This document shows positions 1 through 9,874 of a DNA stretch of 11,000 nucleotides, in pieces. Position 1 is the stretch's first letter, and every line of letters begins with the position of its first letter. Position numbers and translations under genes: made by a program. Origin of the DNA: Neocallimastix lanati (nom. inval.). Lineage: Eukaryota; Neocallimastigomycota; Neocallimastigomycetes; Neocallimastigales; Neocallimastigaceae. The DNA is taken from contig JACVTC010000114.1 of assembly GCA_016946835.1 (NCBI GenBank), positions 89,001 through 100,000 on the forward strand, read 5' to 3'. The notes beneath the pieces are model-generated. The model made no database searches. It was not told the origin of the DNA and worked only from the letters and a program-made list of their open reading frames with translations.

Positions 1-36
1 AAATAAAAAATAAAAAATAAAAAATAAAAAATAAAT
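1..36. repeat. ATAAAAA-type 7-bp microsatellite
   Basis: About five units of a 7-bp A-rich repeat (six A and one T, with slightly different end units) open the window. It lies within what is probably the intron of gene A or its flank. There is no sign of function. Confidence 0.7.
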
Positions 37-188
37 ATATTTAAATATTAAATGAAATATTTGAATATAATTTTCACAAAATATTCAGAATTATTATATA
101 TTAAAATTTATATAATGTTTTTTTCTTTTTTTTTATTAAAAAAAAATCGATATTAATAATATTTATTTATTATTATATATATATATAG

Positions 189-595
189 TTTCTCTTATTT
201 ATATATATATTGCTATTGATGTTTTGCTAAAGTCAAATAATTTTTTAGAACTTTTAAGAAAAATTTTTTGGAGAATAAAAGGAATTTTTGGAATATTATT
301 TTTAATAGATCTATTTCTTTTGAAAATAGATGTAGATAAAAATAAAATAATGGTTCAAAAAGAATTAATAGATAATAAAAATCAATTTGAAATCATTAGA
401 AATAATACTTCAAATAATAGAAAAAATTCTGTATTTAGTCTTTCTAATAGTTCTCAGTTTCAAAATTCATTGCCACCAACACCAATAAACCATAATTATA
501 GAAGTTTAAATAGGGATTCTACAATTAGTAATACACCACTAGTAAATTCGGAATTTATAGAAAATAAAGTACTATATAAAAATCAATACATTTAA
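189..595 (+). CDS. Gene A, last exon of a multi-pass membrane protein (partial)
   Basis: This is the 3' exon of a gene whose beginning lies left of the window. It is read in the frame ending at the TAA at 593-595 and opens after a splice acceptor AG at 187-188. The first two bases (TT) complete a codon split by a phase-1 intron. The peptide begins with a hydrophobic stretch (SLIYIYIAIDVLL), then a basic segment and a second hydrophobic helix (KGIFGILFLIDLFLLKID), and ends in a polar tail rich in Asn, Ser and Thr. Over about 58 residues it aligns without gaps to residues 219-276 of gene B, with a little over half identical and the same intron position and phase. The family is unnamed to me and no enzymatic motif is visible. 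The intron would be at least 188 nt, because no 5' exon is seen in bases 1-188. A 5'-truncated pseudogene copy is possible but less likely, since the frame is open to the stop. Confidence 0.75.
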
Positions 596-1151
596 TATAA
601 ATATATTAACAAAAATATTATTACAAATTACATGTTAATATAAAAATAAATAAATAAAAATAAAAAAAAATAAAATAAAATAAAATAAAATAGATATTTT
701 ATATATAATATAAATAATATATATATTATTATATATATATTTTATATATAATTAAAAAAAAAATGTATAGATTTATATATTTTTTTCAAATTTAAATATT
801 TAAATTAAAAAATAAATATAATTGTAAATTAATTTATTAATGAAACTTAAAATATTAAATAATTATAAAATTTATAAATTAATATAATATATAAATTTTA
901 TAATTTATTACATAATGCATTTATAATATATAAATATAAGATACAAAAGTTATAAAAAATAATAATAATATTAATAATAATTTAAGAATTAAAGAATAAT
1001 ATCAAATAATAAATAAATTAATAATAAATAAACTTTTATTTTTAATATTTTTTTTTTCTGTAAATAAACTTTTCTATATTACTCATAATTATAATTATAT
1101 ATGTATTAATAATATTTCATTACAAATAAAAAAAAAAAAAAAAAAAAAAAC
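596..1151. other. AT-rich spacer 3' of gene A
   Basis: No open frame or RNA gene is visible. It begins with the likely 3' UTR of gene A, with several AATAAA-like signals among (TAAA/TAAAA) repeats at about 645-692. AT dinucleotide stretches and a 23-nt A run (1128-1150) follow. Confidence 0.6.
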
Positions 1152-1284
1152 TTTTTTCATAATGGAATAAAGTTTTCTATATTGGTTATTATTATATAAT
1201 TTTAATTTAGGATATATTTATGGTAATAATGTACTAATTACAAATATAGCATTTGTGTATTTATAATATTCCATTATGAAAGAA
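1152..1284. mobile_element. Short foldback element (possible MITE)
   Basis: Two inverted arms flank a 97-bp AT-rich centre. The left arm contains CATAATGGAATA (1158-1169) and the right arm contains its exact reverse complement TATTCCATTATG (1267-1278). The match continues outward into the A/T runs with one mismatch, giving arms of about 18 bp. There is no coding capacity. The outer ends merge with homopolymers, so a target-site duplication cannot be defined. It could be a small non-autonomous DNA transposon or simply a foldback sequence. Confidence 0.35.
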
Positions 1285-1489
1285 AAAAAAATTTTTTTTT
1301 TTTGTAGATTTTTTAATTTATAATAGTACACAATTTTTTAAACTTTAAATAAATATTAATTTATACCAAAGTAGTTTTGGGTTAATGTTAACATGATTCA
1401 ATATATATATATACAGAAACAACTAAAAAAAAAATTAATTTTTAGTTATCTAATTTTCAATAGAATTATAATTTTCTATTTTCTATTAA

Positions 1490-1526
<37 letters not shown>

Positions 1527-1612
1527 ATTATCAACATTAATTTTGACTTTTAATTATTTCAATTTTACAAAATTAGTTATTCAAAATTTATTCAAAATTT
1601 AATAATTTTTTT
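1285..1612. other. Gene-free AT spacer with a 32-nt T run
   Basis: No gene is seen. It contains a short hairpin (AACTAAAAA against TTTTTAGTT, 1421-1447) and a 32-nt T run at 1494-1525. Confidence 0.55.
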
Positions 1613-1818
1613 TATAGCCGCAATTATTGCGAACTAAAAAATTCAATATAGTATTCCAATTCCAATAATCTTAATATAATTTATTTCTATTTATATATTA
1701 TAATTTAATTTTTTTTTTTTTTTTGAGAATATTATTATATCTTATAATTATATGTATTTAATTTATTAATAAATAAATTAATAAATAAAGATTAAAGTTC
1801 CCAATAATCGCGGCTATA
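1613..1818. mobile_element. Non-autonomous DNA transposon with ~22-bp TIRs (MITE)
   Basis: The arms at 1614-1635 and 1796-1817 are inverted copies, 22 bp long with only two mismatches. Each begins with ATAGCCGC at the outside and ends with GAACT inward. The GC-rich CCGC/GCGG ends stand out sharply from the surrounding A/T-only DNA. Both sides can be read as flanked by TA (1613-1614 and 1817-1818), the target duplication of Tc1/mariner/pogo-type transposons. The interior of about 160 bp is AT-rich with a T run and no open frame, so any transposase must come from elsewhere in the genome. Superfamily placement is inference from the TA flank alone. Confidence 0.6.
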
Positions 1819-2613
1819 ATAATAATAATAATAATTATAATAATATGTACTAACATTTTTTTATTCTATTTATTATATATAAACTTTTTTTTTTTTTTTG
1901 ATCATAATTCACATCCAGAGCATTCATTTAAATTTTTATATTACGATTTTCTAAATATTTTCTTTATTAGTATTCTTTTATTTACATGCTATACTAAAAA
2001 AAGTTTGAAATTTATTATATTATGTACATATATATATAATTAAATATATATACATACTTTTTATTTATTCTGATAATATTATTTTTAATATAAACAAAAA
2101 AAAATTTTTTTTTTAAATCTTTATTAAGTTCTTCAATATAAATGTTTTTTCTTTTTGAAAAAAAAACTTTTTTTTTTCTTTAAATATTTAATTTATTAGT
2201 TTAGTACAATAAATTCATAATATATATTGTATAAAAAGAAAAAATTTTTATTATTATTATTGAATTTAATTATTAATAGCGCTAATTATATCAAAAATGA
2301 AAAGAAAAAAAAATTCTCTTAGACAAAAATACAAGAAAAATATATATAAAAAATTATTATATTAAATAAAATTTTTAATCACTTTGAGACAAATTTAAAT
2401 TATACATATTTTTTTTAATTAAAAAATAAAAAATATATATAAAAAAAAAAAAAACTATTAATATTAAAAATATATATATAAATTTATTATATGCCTGTAC
2501 TAGTAATAGTATTTTTAAGTATTATAATTTTTTAATATTTTATCATGTGGTCAATGTGGGAATTTCATATATGTTTTTACATAAACATTTTTATAAGAAA
2601 TTAAAATATTAAT
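1819..2613. other. Gene-free AT spacer
   Basis: An (AAT) microsatellite starts it (about 1818-1846). Numerous T and A runs of 8-13 nt and TA-dinucleotide stretches follow. No open frame, RNA gene or repeat family was recognised. Confidence 0.5.
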
Positions 2614-2769
2614 AAATACAATTTATCATTATGATAATTTAATATAATTTAATTTCCATTTTTAATATTTATTATTAATTATTTAAAATATAAATACAAT
2701 TTATCATTACAATGATTTAATATAATTTAATTTCCATTTTTAATATCTATTAATAATCATATTTTTTTT
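2614..2769. repeat. 78-bp tandem duplication
   Basis: Two head-to-tail copies start at 2614 and 2692. Both contain AAATACAATTTATCATTA and, further on, AATTTAATTTCCATTTTTAA. They differ by a few substitutions and a small indel near the middle. The second copy runs into T runs interrupted by G at about 2764-2793. Confidence 0.7.
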
Positions 2770-3190
2770 TTGTTTTTTTTTGTTTTTTTTTTTGAATGAA
2801 ATCAATAGGATACAAAATGAAATAAAATTTTATTAATTATAAAATATTTTATTCGCTTTATTATGAATTTCTGGAACAGTATTTACAACTTTCATATTAA
2901 AACTAAATTATAATATTAAAATATAATAATTTAAGTTTTTCTTTTTATATTTAAATAAAATTAAGAATACTATATATACTAAATTTCTAATTAATCATAT
3001 TGTAATTTGTATTAAAAGTATATGATATAATTCTATTAAATATTTAAATAATAATTATAGTTATTCTAATTAGTATATTTATTTCTAATTGATTATTTAA
3101 TGATTAAAAATAGTATAAACATAAAAGAATATAAAAAAATAAATATATATATTATTATTTAGATAATGTATTATTTATATAATATTTACA
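2770..3190. other. Gene-free AT spacer
   Basis: No gene is seen on either strand. The slightly GC-richer patch at about 2800-2895 gives a short minus-strand open stretch, but it stops quickly and resembles nothing I know. Confidence 0.45.
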
Positions 3191-3222
3191 ACAATGATAC
3201 ATTTTTAAAAATGTATCATTGT
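3191..3222. repeat. Perfect 32-bp palindrome
   Basis: Two 16-bp arms (ACAATGATACATTTTT and its exact reverse complement) meet without a spacer. Weaker complementarity, interrupted by 3-4 nt, continues outward for about 10 bp on each side. It could extrude as a cruciform, or be the residue of an inverted duplication. Confidence 0.85.
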
Positions 3223-3666
3223 ATTTGTATAGTAATATTTATATATATATAATATTAAAAAAAAAAAAAAAAACAATAAAATCATTGTTTTATGTTAAAA
3301 TTAATAAATTTAAAGTATTATATATAAATTATTTTTATTTAATTGAAATTTATATATCGTTTATAAGAAAAGTTTACAGAGAAAGAAGCTAAATATCAAA
3401 TATATATTCATGTATATCTTTGAAAAAAAAAAATACTTTTAGAAAAAAAATTATATAAGCTAAATAAATTAATATATATATTTTTTTCTGTACATAAATT
3501 ATTTTATATAACAAAGATTAGTTTTTCATTTATTCATAAATTTATTTAATATAAATGCTTATATATATATATTTTTTATATATGATATTAAACCGAATAA
3601 TCAATTTTTTTTTTATTTCGTTTTAAAAGTATTTTAATTTTTATGATATAAAAAAAAAAAAAAAAA
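3223..3666. other. Gene-free AT spacer
   Basis: A runs (about 3257-3273 and 3650-3666) and TA repeats are present. No open frame, RNA gene or known element is visible. Confidence 0.5.
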
Positions 3667-4032
3667 GATTAAATATAGATTATTATATAATTAGTTTATA
3701 TTAAAGTTACACAAAAACAATTAATACACTAAACCAATAATATAATCAATGTTGACATATTAATTAATATTTTAATCTGAACTGATAATAAAAAAAAAAT
3801 AAAGATTTTATTATAGAATATTATATTATTAACTTATATTAAAGTTACACAAAAACAATTAATACACTAAACCAATAATATAATCATGTTGACATATTAA
3901 TTAATATTTTAATCTAAACTAATAAAAAAAAAAGATTTTATTATAGAATATTATATTATTAAGCTTATATTAAAGTTACACAAAAACAATTAATACACTA
4001 AACCAATAATATAATCATCCTGACAAATTAAT
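3667..4032. repeat. Three-copy ~130-137-bp tandem repeat
   Basis: Three direct copies begin near 3667, 3804 and 3934. Each contains AAAGTTACACAAAAACAATT (starting at 3703, 3841 and 3972) followed by a conserved stretch with ACACTAAACCAATAATATAA. Spacing between copies is 138 and 131 bp. Differences are mostly in the A runs between units, plus single changes such as TGAACTGAT versus TAAACTAAT. The third copy is truncated or diverges after about 4020. No coding capacity is seen. Confidence 0.85.
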
Positions 4033-4141
4033 TATTTTTTAAAGTTCAATAGTGATAATAATTATTTACTTAACAATATTTAATTTTCAATCTTTTAATA
4101 ATATAGATTTATTATAGAGTATTAAACAAGTATTTATTTAT

Positions 4142-4226
4142 TTTTTTTTAATACTCATTTAAAATATTGTAATCCAAAAATTATTTTTTTTTAATACTCA
4201 TTTAAAATATTGTAATCCAAAAATTA
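4142..4226. repeat. 43-bp tandem duplication
   Basis: Two adjacent, almost identical units contain AATACTCATTTAAAATATTG followed by TAATCCAAAAATTA, starting at 4150 and 4193. Both follow a T run, which suggests slippage or unequal exchange. Confidence 0.8.
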
Positions 4227-4357
4227 TAATAAAACCATACTAGGCTATTGTATTATTATTAATTATTATAAACCAATATTCTTTTATAACATGTTAAAAA
4301 ATTATAATTGATTATTATTTTCTAAAAATTTCTATCCAAACAATAATTATGCATTAA

Positions 4358-4399
<42 letters not shown>

Positions 4400-4481
4400 A
4401 AAAAAAAACCTCTCCAAAAAAAAACATTTTGTTTTTAATTTTTTTAATATCATTTGTTTATTGATTTATATTGTTATTTAT

Positions 4482-4522
<41 letters not shown>

Positions 4523-4567
4523 GAAAGAAAAAAAAGTATAATTGATAATTTAAAAATTTATTATTTA
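4227..4567. other. Gene-free spacer with the longest A run
   Basis: It holds a 34-nt A run (4364-4397), a small GC-containing island (CCTCTCC near 4409), then a T run followed directly by a long A run at about 4483-4523. No gene is seen. Confidence 0.55.
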
Positions 4568-5075
4568 AAAATAAAATTTTAATTTATTTCATTTTGTTAG
4601 TTTATTTTATAATTTGTCATATAAATTTTAGAATATATATACAATTTATAATTTAAAAAATTCATCTTAACAAAATATTTTTTTATTTTAAATTATAATT
4701 TTTTTTTATGAAGATAGAACAATTCATATGAATATAAATAATATGTTTTATTTTTCATATATTTATTTTATATTTTTATGAATAGAATAATATTTAAAAT
4801 TATTTATTATTAAATTTTAAAAAATAAAATTTTAATTTATTTCATTTTGTTAGTTTATTTTATAATTTGTCATATAAATTTTAGAATATATATACAATTT
4901 ATAATTTAAAAAATTCATCTTAACAAAATATTTTTTTATTTTAAATTATAATTTTTTTTTTATGAAGATAGAACAATTCATATGAATATAAATAATATGT
5001 TTTATTTTTCATATATTTATTTTATATTTTTTATGAATAGAATAATATTTAAAATTATTTATTATTAAATTTTAA
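4568..5075. repeat. 253/255-bp near-identical tandem duplication
   Basis: Copy 1 spans 4568-4820 and copy 2 spans 4821-5075, directly joined. Compared base by base, the copies differ only by one extra T in each of two T runs of copy 2 (9 versus 10 near 4699, and 5 versus 6 near 4773). No substitution was found. There is no open frame in either copy. This is a very recent duplication or one kept uniform by conversion. Confidence 0.92.
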
Positions 5076-6548
5076 ATTTTTTTTTTTTTTTTAACAAATA
5101 AAATTATATTTCATTTCTTTCCACTTATTACACCAAAATTAACAATAAATTAATTTATAATTAATTTAAAAGTATATAAAGTAAAATAAAGTAAATAATA
5201 ATTAAAGACAATGATAATTATTGTTCTTTTCTGTGTAATATAAATTCATTATTGTTTCAAAAAATTTCATAACTTCTATTATTATTTATAATAATATTAA
5301 AAGTATTATAAAAAAAAAAATTATTAAAAATAATTATTATTAATTAAATATACTAAATGGAATAAATGTTTATCAACAATAATAATTTAATTTATATAAA
5401 AAATAAATAGATAAATTAAAAATAATATATAAAATAAAAATAATATATAAAATAATAAAAAAAAAAATATAAAATAACATAATTAAAATGAAATAATATA
5501 ACTTAATATTTTATATTACAATATAATATAGTATCATAAACACATAAAAAAAAGATAATTAATTAAAAAAAAAAGTTTTAATATTTAAAATTTACAAAAA
5601 ACCGCATTCTTGGTATTATTTATTAAAATCTCATACAAAATTATCTTTTTTATTTAATTTTTAAATGATATTGTTATCCTATACAAACATTAAAAAATAA
5701 AAAAAAAAATCTATCTTCTTAATTTTTTAATATAAAAAATAATAATAAATTACAAATTCTTAATAAATATTTATTATGTTATATTAAGTTTTTTTTTTAC
5801 TTATTGTATCATTATTTTTATTGATCAATTAATAGTATTTATTTTATTTAATTATATTATTCAAATAATAACATAACACTACCAAATTTTAATATAAAAT
5901 ATATTTTATACATAAATAATTAATGAATAAGTATTTTACAATTAATATATATAGTAAATTATTATTATTATTATCTAATAAATTTTATATTACATTCATT
6001 ATATGTAAATATTTTTTTATATAAATTTTATAGTTTAAATTCATCGTATTATAAGGGCAATTCTATGAATAGTATCCATATAATTTTAATTAAATAATTA
6101 ATAATAATAATAATAATAATTATAATAATAATAATAATAATAATATAAAAAAAAAAGAGACTAATTTATATGTATTAAACAACCATTATATAACAAGAAT
6201 AAAAAAAAAAAAAAAAAGTGCTATTTAATTGTATATAATATTTTTAATCTATTTACAAATTATTAATAAATATCAATTGGATCAATTTTGATCAGTATAT
6301 TTATATTTAATTAAATAAAAAAACAATAGAGTACTATTTATTTCATATAATCATTGTGGTTGTTTATTTTTTATTATTATTTTTTTTTAATAATTAAAAT
6401 TTTATTTTGTTTCATGTAAAATTAATAGCTATTATGATTTTATAAGTTATTAATAGAATTTTTTTATATTAAAATTTGTTAACAATATTTTTTTTAATTA
6501 AATTAATTTATGAATTAAGTAAAAACTAAAAAATTAAAAAAAAAAAAA
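5076..6548. other. Gene-free AT spacer
   Basis: Nearly 1.5 kb of A/T-rich DNA has stops in all frames. It includes (TAA) microsatellite tracts at about 6098-6145 and an A run near 6200-6217. Small GC-containing islands (about 5601-5612 and 6045-6065) show no recognisable motif. Confidence 0.5.
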
Positions 6549-6778
6549 TTATATATATATATATATAAATGATATCTTTTTTTTTTTTTTTTTAAAAAAA
6601 AAAAAAGAAAAAAAATATTTTTAAAGTTATTTAATTCTTATATTGTATTTAGTTAAAAAAAAAACATTAATTATATGATAATATAGAATACCCGAATATT
6701 AAAACAAACAAACAAAAAATAAAAAAAAAAAAAAAAAATAAAAATAAAAATAAAAAATAAAAAGAATTAATAAATACT

Positions 6779-6805
<27 letters not shown>
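6549..6805 (+). promoter_or_regulatory. Presumed promoter and A-rich leader of gene B
   Basis: Upstream of gene B lie an alternating TA block ending in TATAAATG (6549-6570), a T run followed by an A run (about 6578-6606), and A-rich leader sequence. It ends with 27 consecutive A (6779-6805) immediately before the ATG. Poly(dA:dT) tracts are typical nucleosome-poor promoter DNA in AT-rich fungi. Because TA blocks are everywhere in this window, the TATA-like block has little weight on its own. Confidence 0.3.
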
Positions 6806-6810
<5 letters not shown>

Positions 6811-8124
6811 TACATGTAGTATTCCTAAAGATATTTGGGATCACTTAGGAAGTAATGTAAATAAATCTCAATATTTCAATCCAATATTTTCATGGTTCGT
6901 TGTAGCATATACATACTATGCAGTTGGAAGAAATAGTGGTTCTATATGGAAGTATCTTTACTATGTAACGTCATTTGGTCTTTTTGCAAATGTAGTTGTT
7001 ATCATAAAAGAATATCTCTATTTAAAAAATTTTCATATTAATTATGTGATGTATACCGTATGGTTTGAAACCTATTTATACGGCATAAATGAATGGGGTT
7101 TCGTGTATATTAATTTTCAAAAAATTAGATCATGTATTCCATTCTTAAAAAGAAGATTTTGGTTGGTATTCATCTATGCATTATTAGTATATACTCTTTT
7201 CTGCCGTACGATGATTGCTTATTATAAAGCTGATGAAGAATATGATAAATATATTAAATGTCACCTTAACATCATAGAAGATACAGATATTACCACTAAA
7301 AGTACAAAATTTCATGCCTTCTTATATATACCTATAGGTGTTGTTGAATTAATTTTTATATTAAGTGTTATGAAAGAATACTTCAGTGAAAAATCAAATA
7401 CAATTAAAAAGGAATTATCAGCATTACTTCACAGTACATTATTTAGAACATTAATTAGTAAGTACTTACAAAAAAATAAAGTTTATTCCTTTATCAAAAT
7501 AATAGTTTTACAATAATTATATATATATATATTTTTTTTTTTTTCTTTATATATTACTATCATAATAATAATAATAATAATATTAATAATAATTTTTTTT
7601 TTATTTTTTATTTTACATTAGTTTCTGTAATATATATTCTTATTGCAGTTGATGTACTTTTTGAAAAAAAGGGTTCAATAGATTTTTTTAGAAAGTTACT
7701 TTGGAGAGTTAAAGGAATATTTGGTATTATATTTTTAGTAGATCTATTACTTTTACGAATTGACCTTGATACTAATACCATAATATTGCAGAAACAAGAA
7801 TTGAATAAGCAAAAGAAAGAATTAGCCTTTGCTGGAAACAGTAATGACTATGATCTCACTATTAATATGGATTCAATTAATAATAATAATAATAATAATA
7901 ATTTTAATTTATCTAATAATTCTTCAGTTTGTCACCCTCTAATATCAACTAATCATTCGAGACAGCCATCATCTGATAGTAATAATAATAATAATAGTAC
8001 TTTTATTTCCATATTTAATAATCATGATAGTAACGAAAACATGTCTCCTCCTCAAGAATATTACATTAACGGATATTCATTAAGCAATGAAATAGGAAAA
8101 TATAACAGAAAATTAAGTCATTAA
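6806..8124 (+). CDS. Gene B, seven-hydrophobic-segment membrane protein (exons 6806-7457 and 7622-8124)
   Basis: Two exons joined at a phase-1 intron give 384 residues. The start is the first ATG after a 27-nt A run, followed by GCT. Hydrophobic segments lie at about residues 27-44, 50-72, 78-104, 118-138, 171-188, 212-232 and 247-265, so seven membrane passes are plausible. Segment 6 is assembled across the splice. Loops are short and often basic (KRRFW near 115, RKLLWRVK near 241), and a charged loop lies at about 141-168. After a conserved KGIFGI segment, the last ~115 residues are polar and disordered, with runs of 8 and 5 Asn and several Ser. There is no signal peptide and no enzyme motif. 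The paralogue at 189-595 shares the last two hydrophobic segments. I do not know the family. Hypothetical proteins of this style are, as I recall, common in gut fungi. A receptor-like 7TM role is only a topological guess. Confidence 0.85.
7458..7621 (+). other. Spliceosomal intron of gene B (164 nt, phase 1)
   Basis: The donor GTAAGT is at 7458-7463 and the acceptor TTACATTAG ends at 7621. A possible branch sequence TATTAAT lies at 7581-7587, followed by a T-rich tract. Removing it joins ATT-A with TT to keep the frame and gives a continuous hydrophobic helix matching gene A. If retained, translation stops at 7514-7516, giving a 236-residue protein without the last two helices and the tail. 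The intron carries an (ATA) microsatellite at about 7561-7590. Confidence 0.9.
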
Positions 8125-9280
8125 TAACAATAAAAAAAAAAAAATTATATATACATATATATATATATTTTTAATTCATTGATAAAAAATTGATAAACCA
8201 ACGATAATCAAATTTTTTAATAGATAATTATTATATTAGAAAATTATTTGTATCAATAATCATTAGTAAGCGATAAAAAAAAAAAAAAAAAAAAATACAT
8301 ATATATATATATATATATATCTTATATTAAAATAATCAACAAAAAGAATATAGAATTAAACAAAAAAAAAAAAAAAAAAAAAAAGTTATAAAAATAATCT
8401 TATTAATTGATAATTGAATTTTATTAATTTAATCATAATAGATAATTTATATTAATTATATAGAGATATGATAACGATAAATAATAATTTCATAAAATTA
8501 CTCTATATTGCTTCAGCAAAAGATTTATCAATGTAAATAGTAAATATTAAAATATATCAATCATTAATTTTCAATTATTAAGTATAAAAACTAGTTTAAT
8601 ATGTTAATATACAATTGTAAATAGCTGTTTTAATTATATGTATCATAAATAATATAAATAAAAATTCTTTATATCATTATTGTAATATTAATTGTTATTA
8701 TAATTATTATTTAATTGATTAAATAAATTTATTATTAATATAATGAGATTAATTTTTCTTATTTTTTTTTATATTTTTATTTTATTTTATTTTATTTTTT
8801 TATTTTTTTTTTTTTTTGATAAATTAATATTTTATTAAAATGTTTAAATATTATTTGTTTCTAATTAGTTTTATATTTATATTTATTATTAATATAATAT
8901 TATTAAATTTTAATTTATAAAAAGAATTAAATTAATTAATATAATAATACGATAATAGCAAAAGTATTTTATGAAAATTTCATAATTTCTTGGAATAATA
9001 AATATTTTATATGAATATAAATATTAAATTATATATATAATTAGTTTCTGAAATATAAAAATACTATCAAATGATACAAATGATTTAATATATAACATTT
9101 AATGTTATATTATTAACCTAATTTTATATTTAAAAAGTTTATTCATGAAGTATTCTCTTTCTATCTATCTATATATTTATTTATTTATATTAAACACCAC
9201 TATTTAATAAAAATTAATATAATAATTCTATGCAATAAAAACAATTAAAATTTTTCAATAAAATAAAAACAATTATATAT
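8125..9280. other. 3' flank of gene B and gene-free AT spacer
   Basis: An AATAAA lies at 8129-8134, just after the stop, and may serve in 3' end formation. Beyond it are A runs, an 11-unit AT microsatellite (8299-8320), a T-rich stretch (about 8760-8817) and otherwise plain A/T DNA. No gene or known element is recognised. Confidence 0.5.
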
Positions 9281-9601
9281 TGTTAAATATAACCCATAAA
9301 ATCAGAAATTTTTTATTTAATATGTTATTATGTTTTTAATTAATTTTATTTATATATTTTATTGCTTTTTTACATAAAGAAAGACCTATTCATTTAAGAA
9401 TATGTAATTATCTGTTAATTTATAATCATAATCATTTTTCTATCCTAGTTAAACATTATTGGAAACATTTAACACTACACTGCATGATACTATCAAAAAA
9501 TATATATATATATATATATATTTTACACTTAATAATAATGTAATATAAGGTATAGTATAAAAAAAAAAAAAAAAAAAAACATACAACTGCGATATTTAAC
9601 A
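9281..9601 (-). repeat. Probable 3' LTR of the copia element
   Basis: On the minus strand the sequence directly after the polypurine tract starts TGTTAAAT (9594-9601). An exact inverted copy, ATTTAACA, ends at 9281, giving a 321-bp unit with 8-bp inverted ends and TG...CA termini as expected of an LTR. The interior is more complex than the nearby spacer and has AATAAA-like signals in sense orientation near 9345-9365. An AT microsatellite and an A run (9500-9521 and about 9560-9579) have grown inside. The 5' boundary is well supported by position. The 3' boundary rests on the inverted 8-mer alone, since the partner LTR is outside the window. Confidence 0.5.
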
Positions 9602-9614
9602 TTCCCCTCCCCAC
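9602..9614 (-). promoter_or_regulatory. Polypurine tract of the copia element
   Basis: Minus-strand GTGGGGAGGGGAA sits between the pol stop codon and the TG of the presumed LTR. This is where an LTR retrotransposon primes plus-strand DNA. A G-rich purine run is exceptional in this A/T-only neighbourhood. Confidence 0.65.
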
Positions 9615-9622
9615 TACGTTGG

Positions 9623-9651
<29 letters not shown>

Positions 9652-9656
<5 letters not shown>

Positions 9657-9840
9657 TTTCCATGAGGAAATTGGTAAAGTAATTGAGCTTGACTCCAGAA
9701 ATATTTTTGATTAATGAATCTGCTATCAATGTGTTAGCACCAATGAGGATTAATAATTTAATTTTTCTTTTTTTTTTTTTTTTTTTTTTATAGTTTCATC
9801 CTGAACATATTTGTATTTTATATCCATATATTTGCGTCGT

Positions 9841-9874
<34 letters not shown>

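Noticed and set aside
224-595. Complete small gene starting at 224
   Set aside because: The first codon is TTG. The frame is open and homologous to gene B upstream to the acceptor at 187-188, so it is a 3' exon.
2815-2895. Possible minus-strand coding fragment in a GC-richer patch
   Set aside because: The open stretch is under 30 codons, has no recognisable motif, and is bounded by stops and homopolymers.
3667-4032. CRISPR-like array
   Set aside because: Units of about 133 bp repeat along their full length, with no unique spacers. The context is eukaryotic.
6549-6570. TATA box proper for gene B
   Set aside because: Alternating TA blocks occur dozens of times in the window, so this one cannot be called a specific promoter element. 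It is listed only as part of a presumed promoter region.
7786-8124. Separate small protein gene
   Set aside because: It is the in-frame continuation of gene B exon 2. The apparent start is an internal TTG (Leu), and the upstream frame is open back to the splice acceptor.
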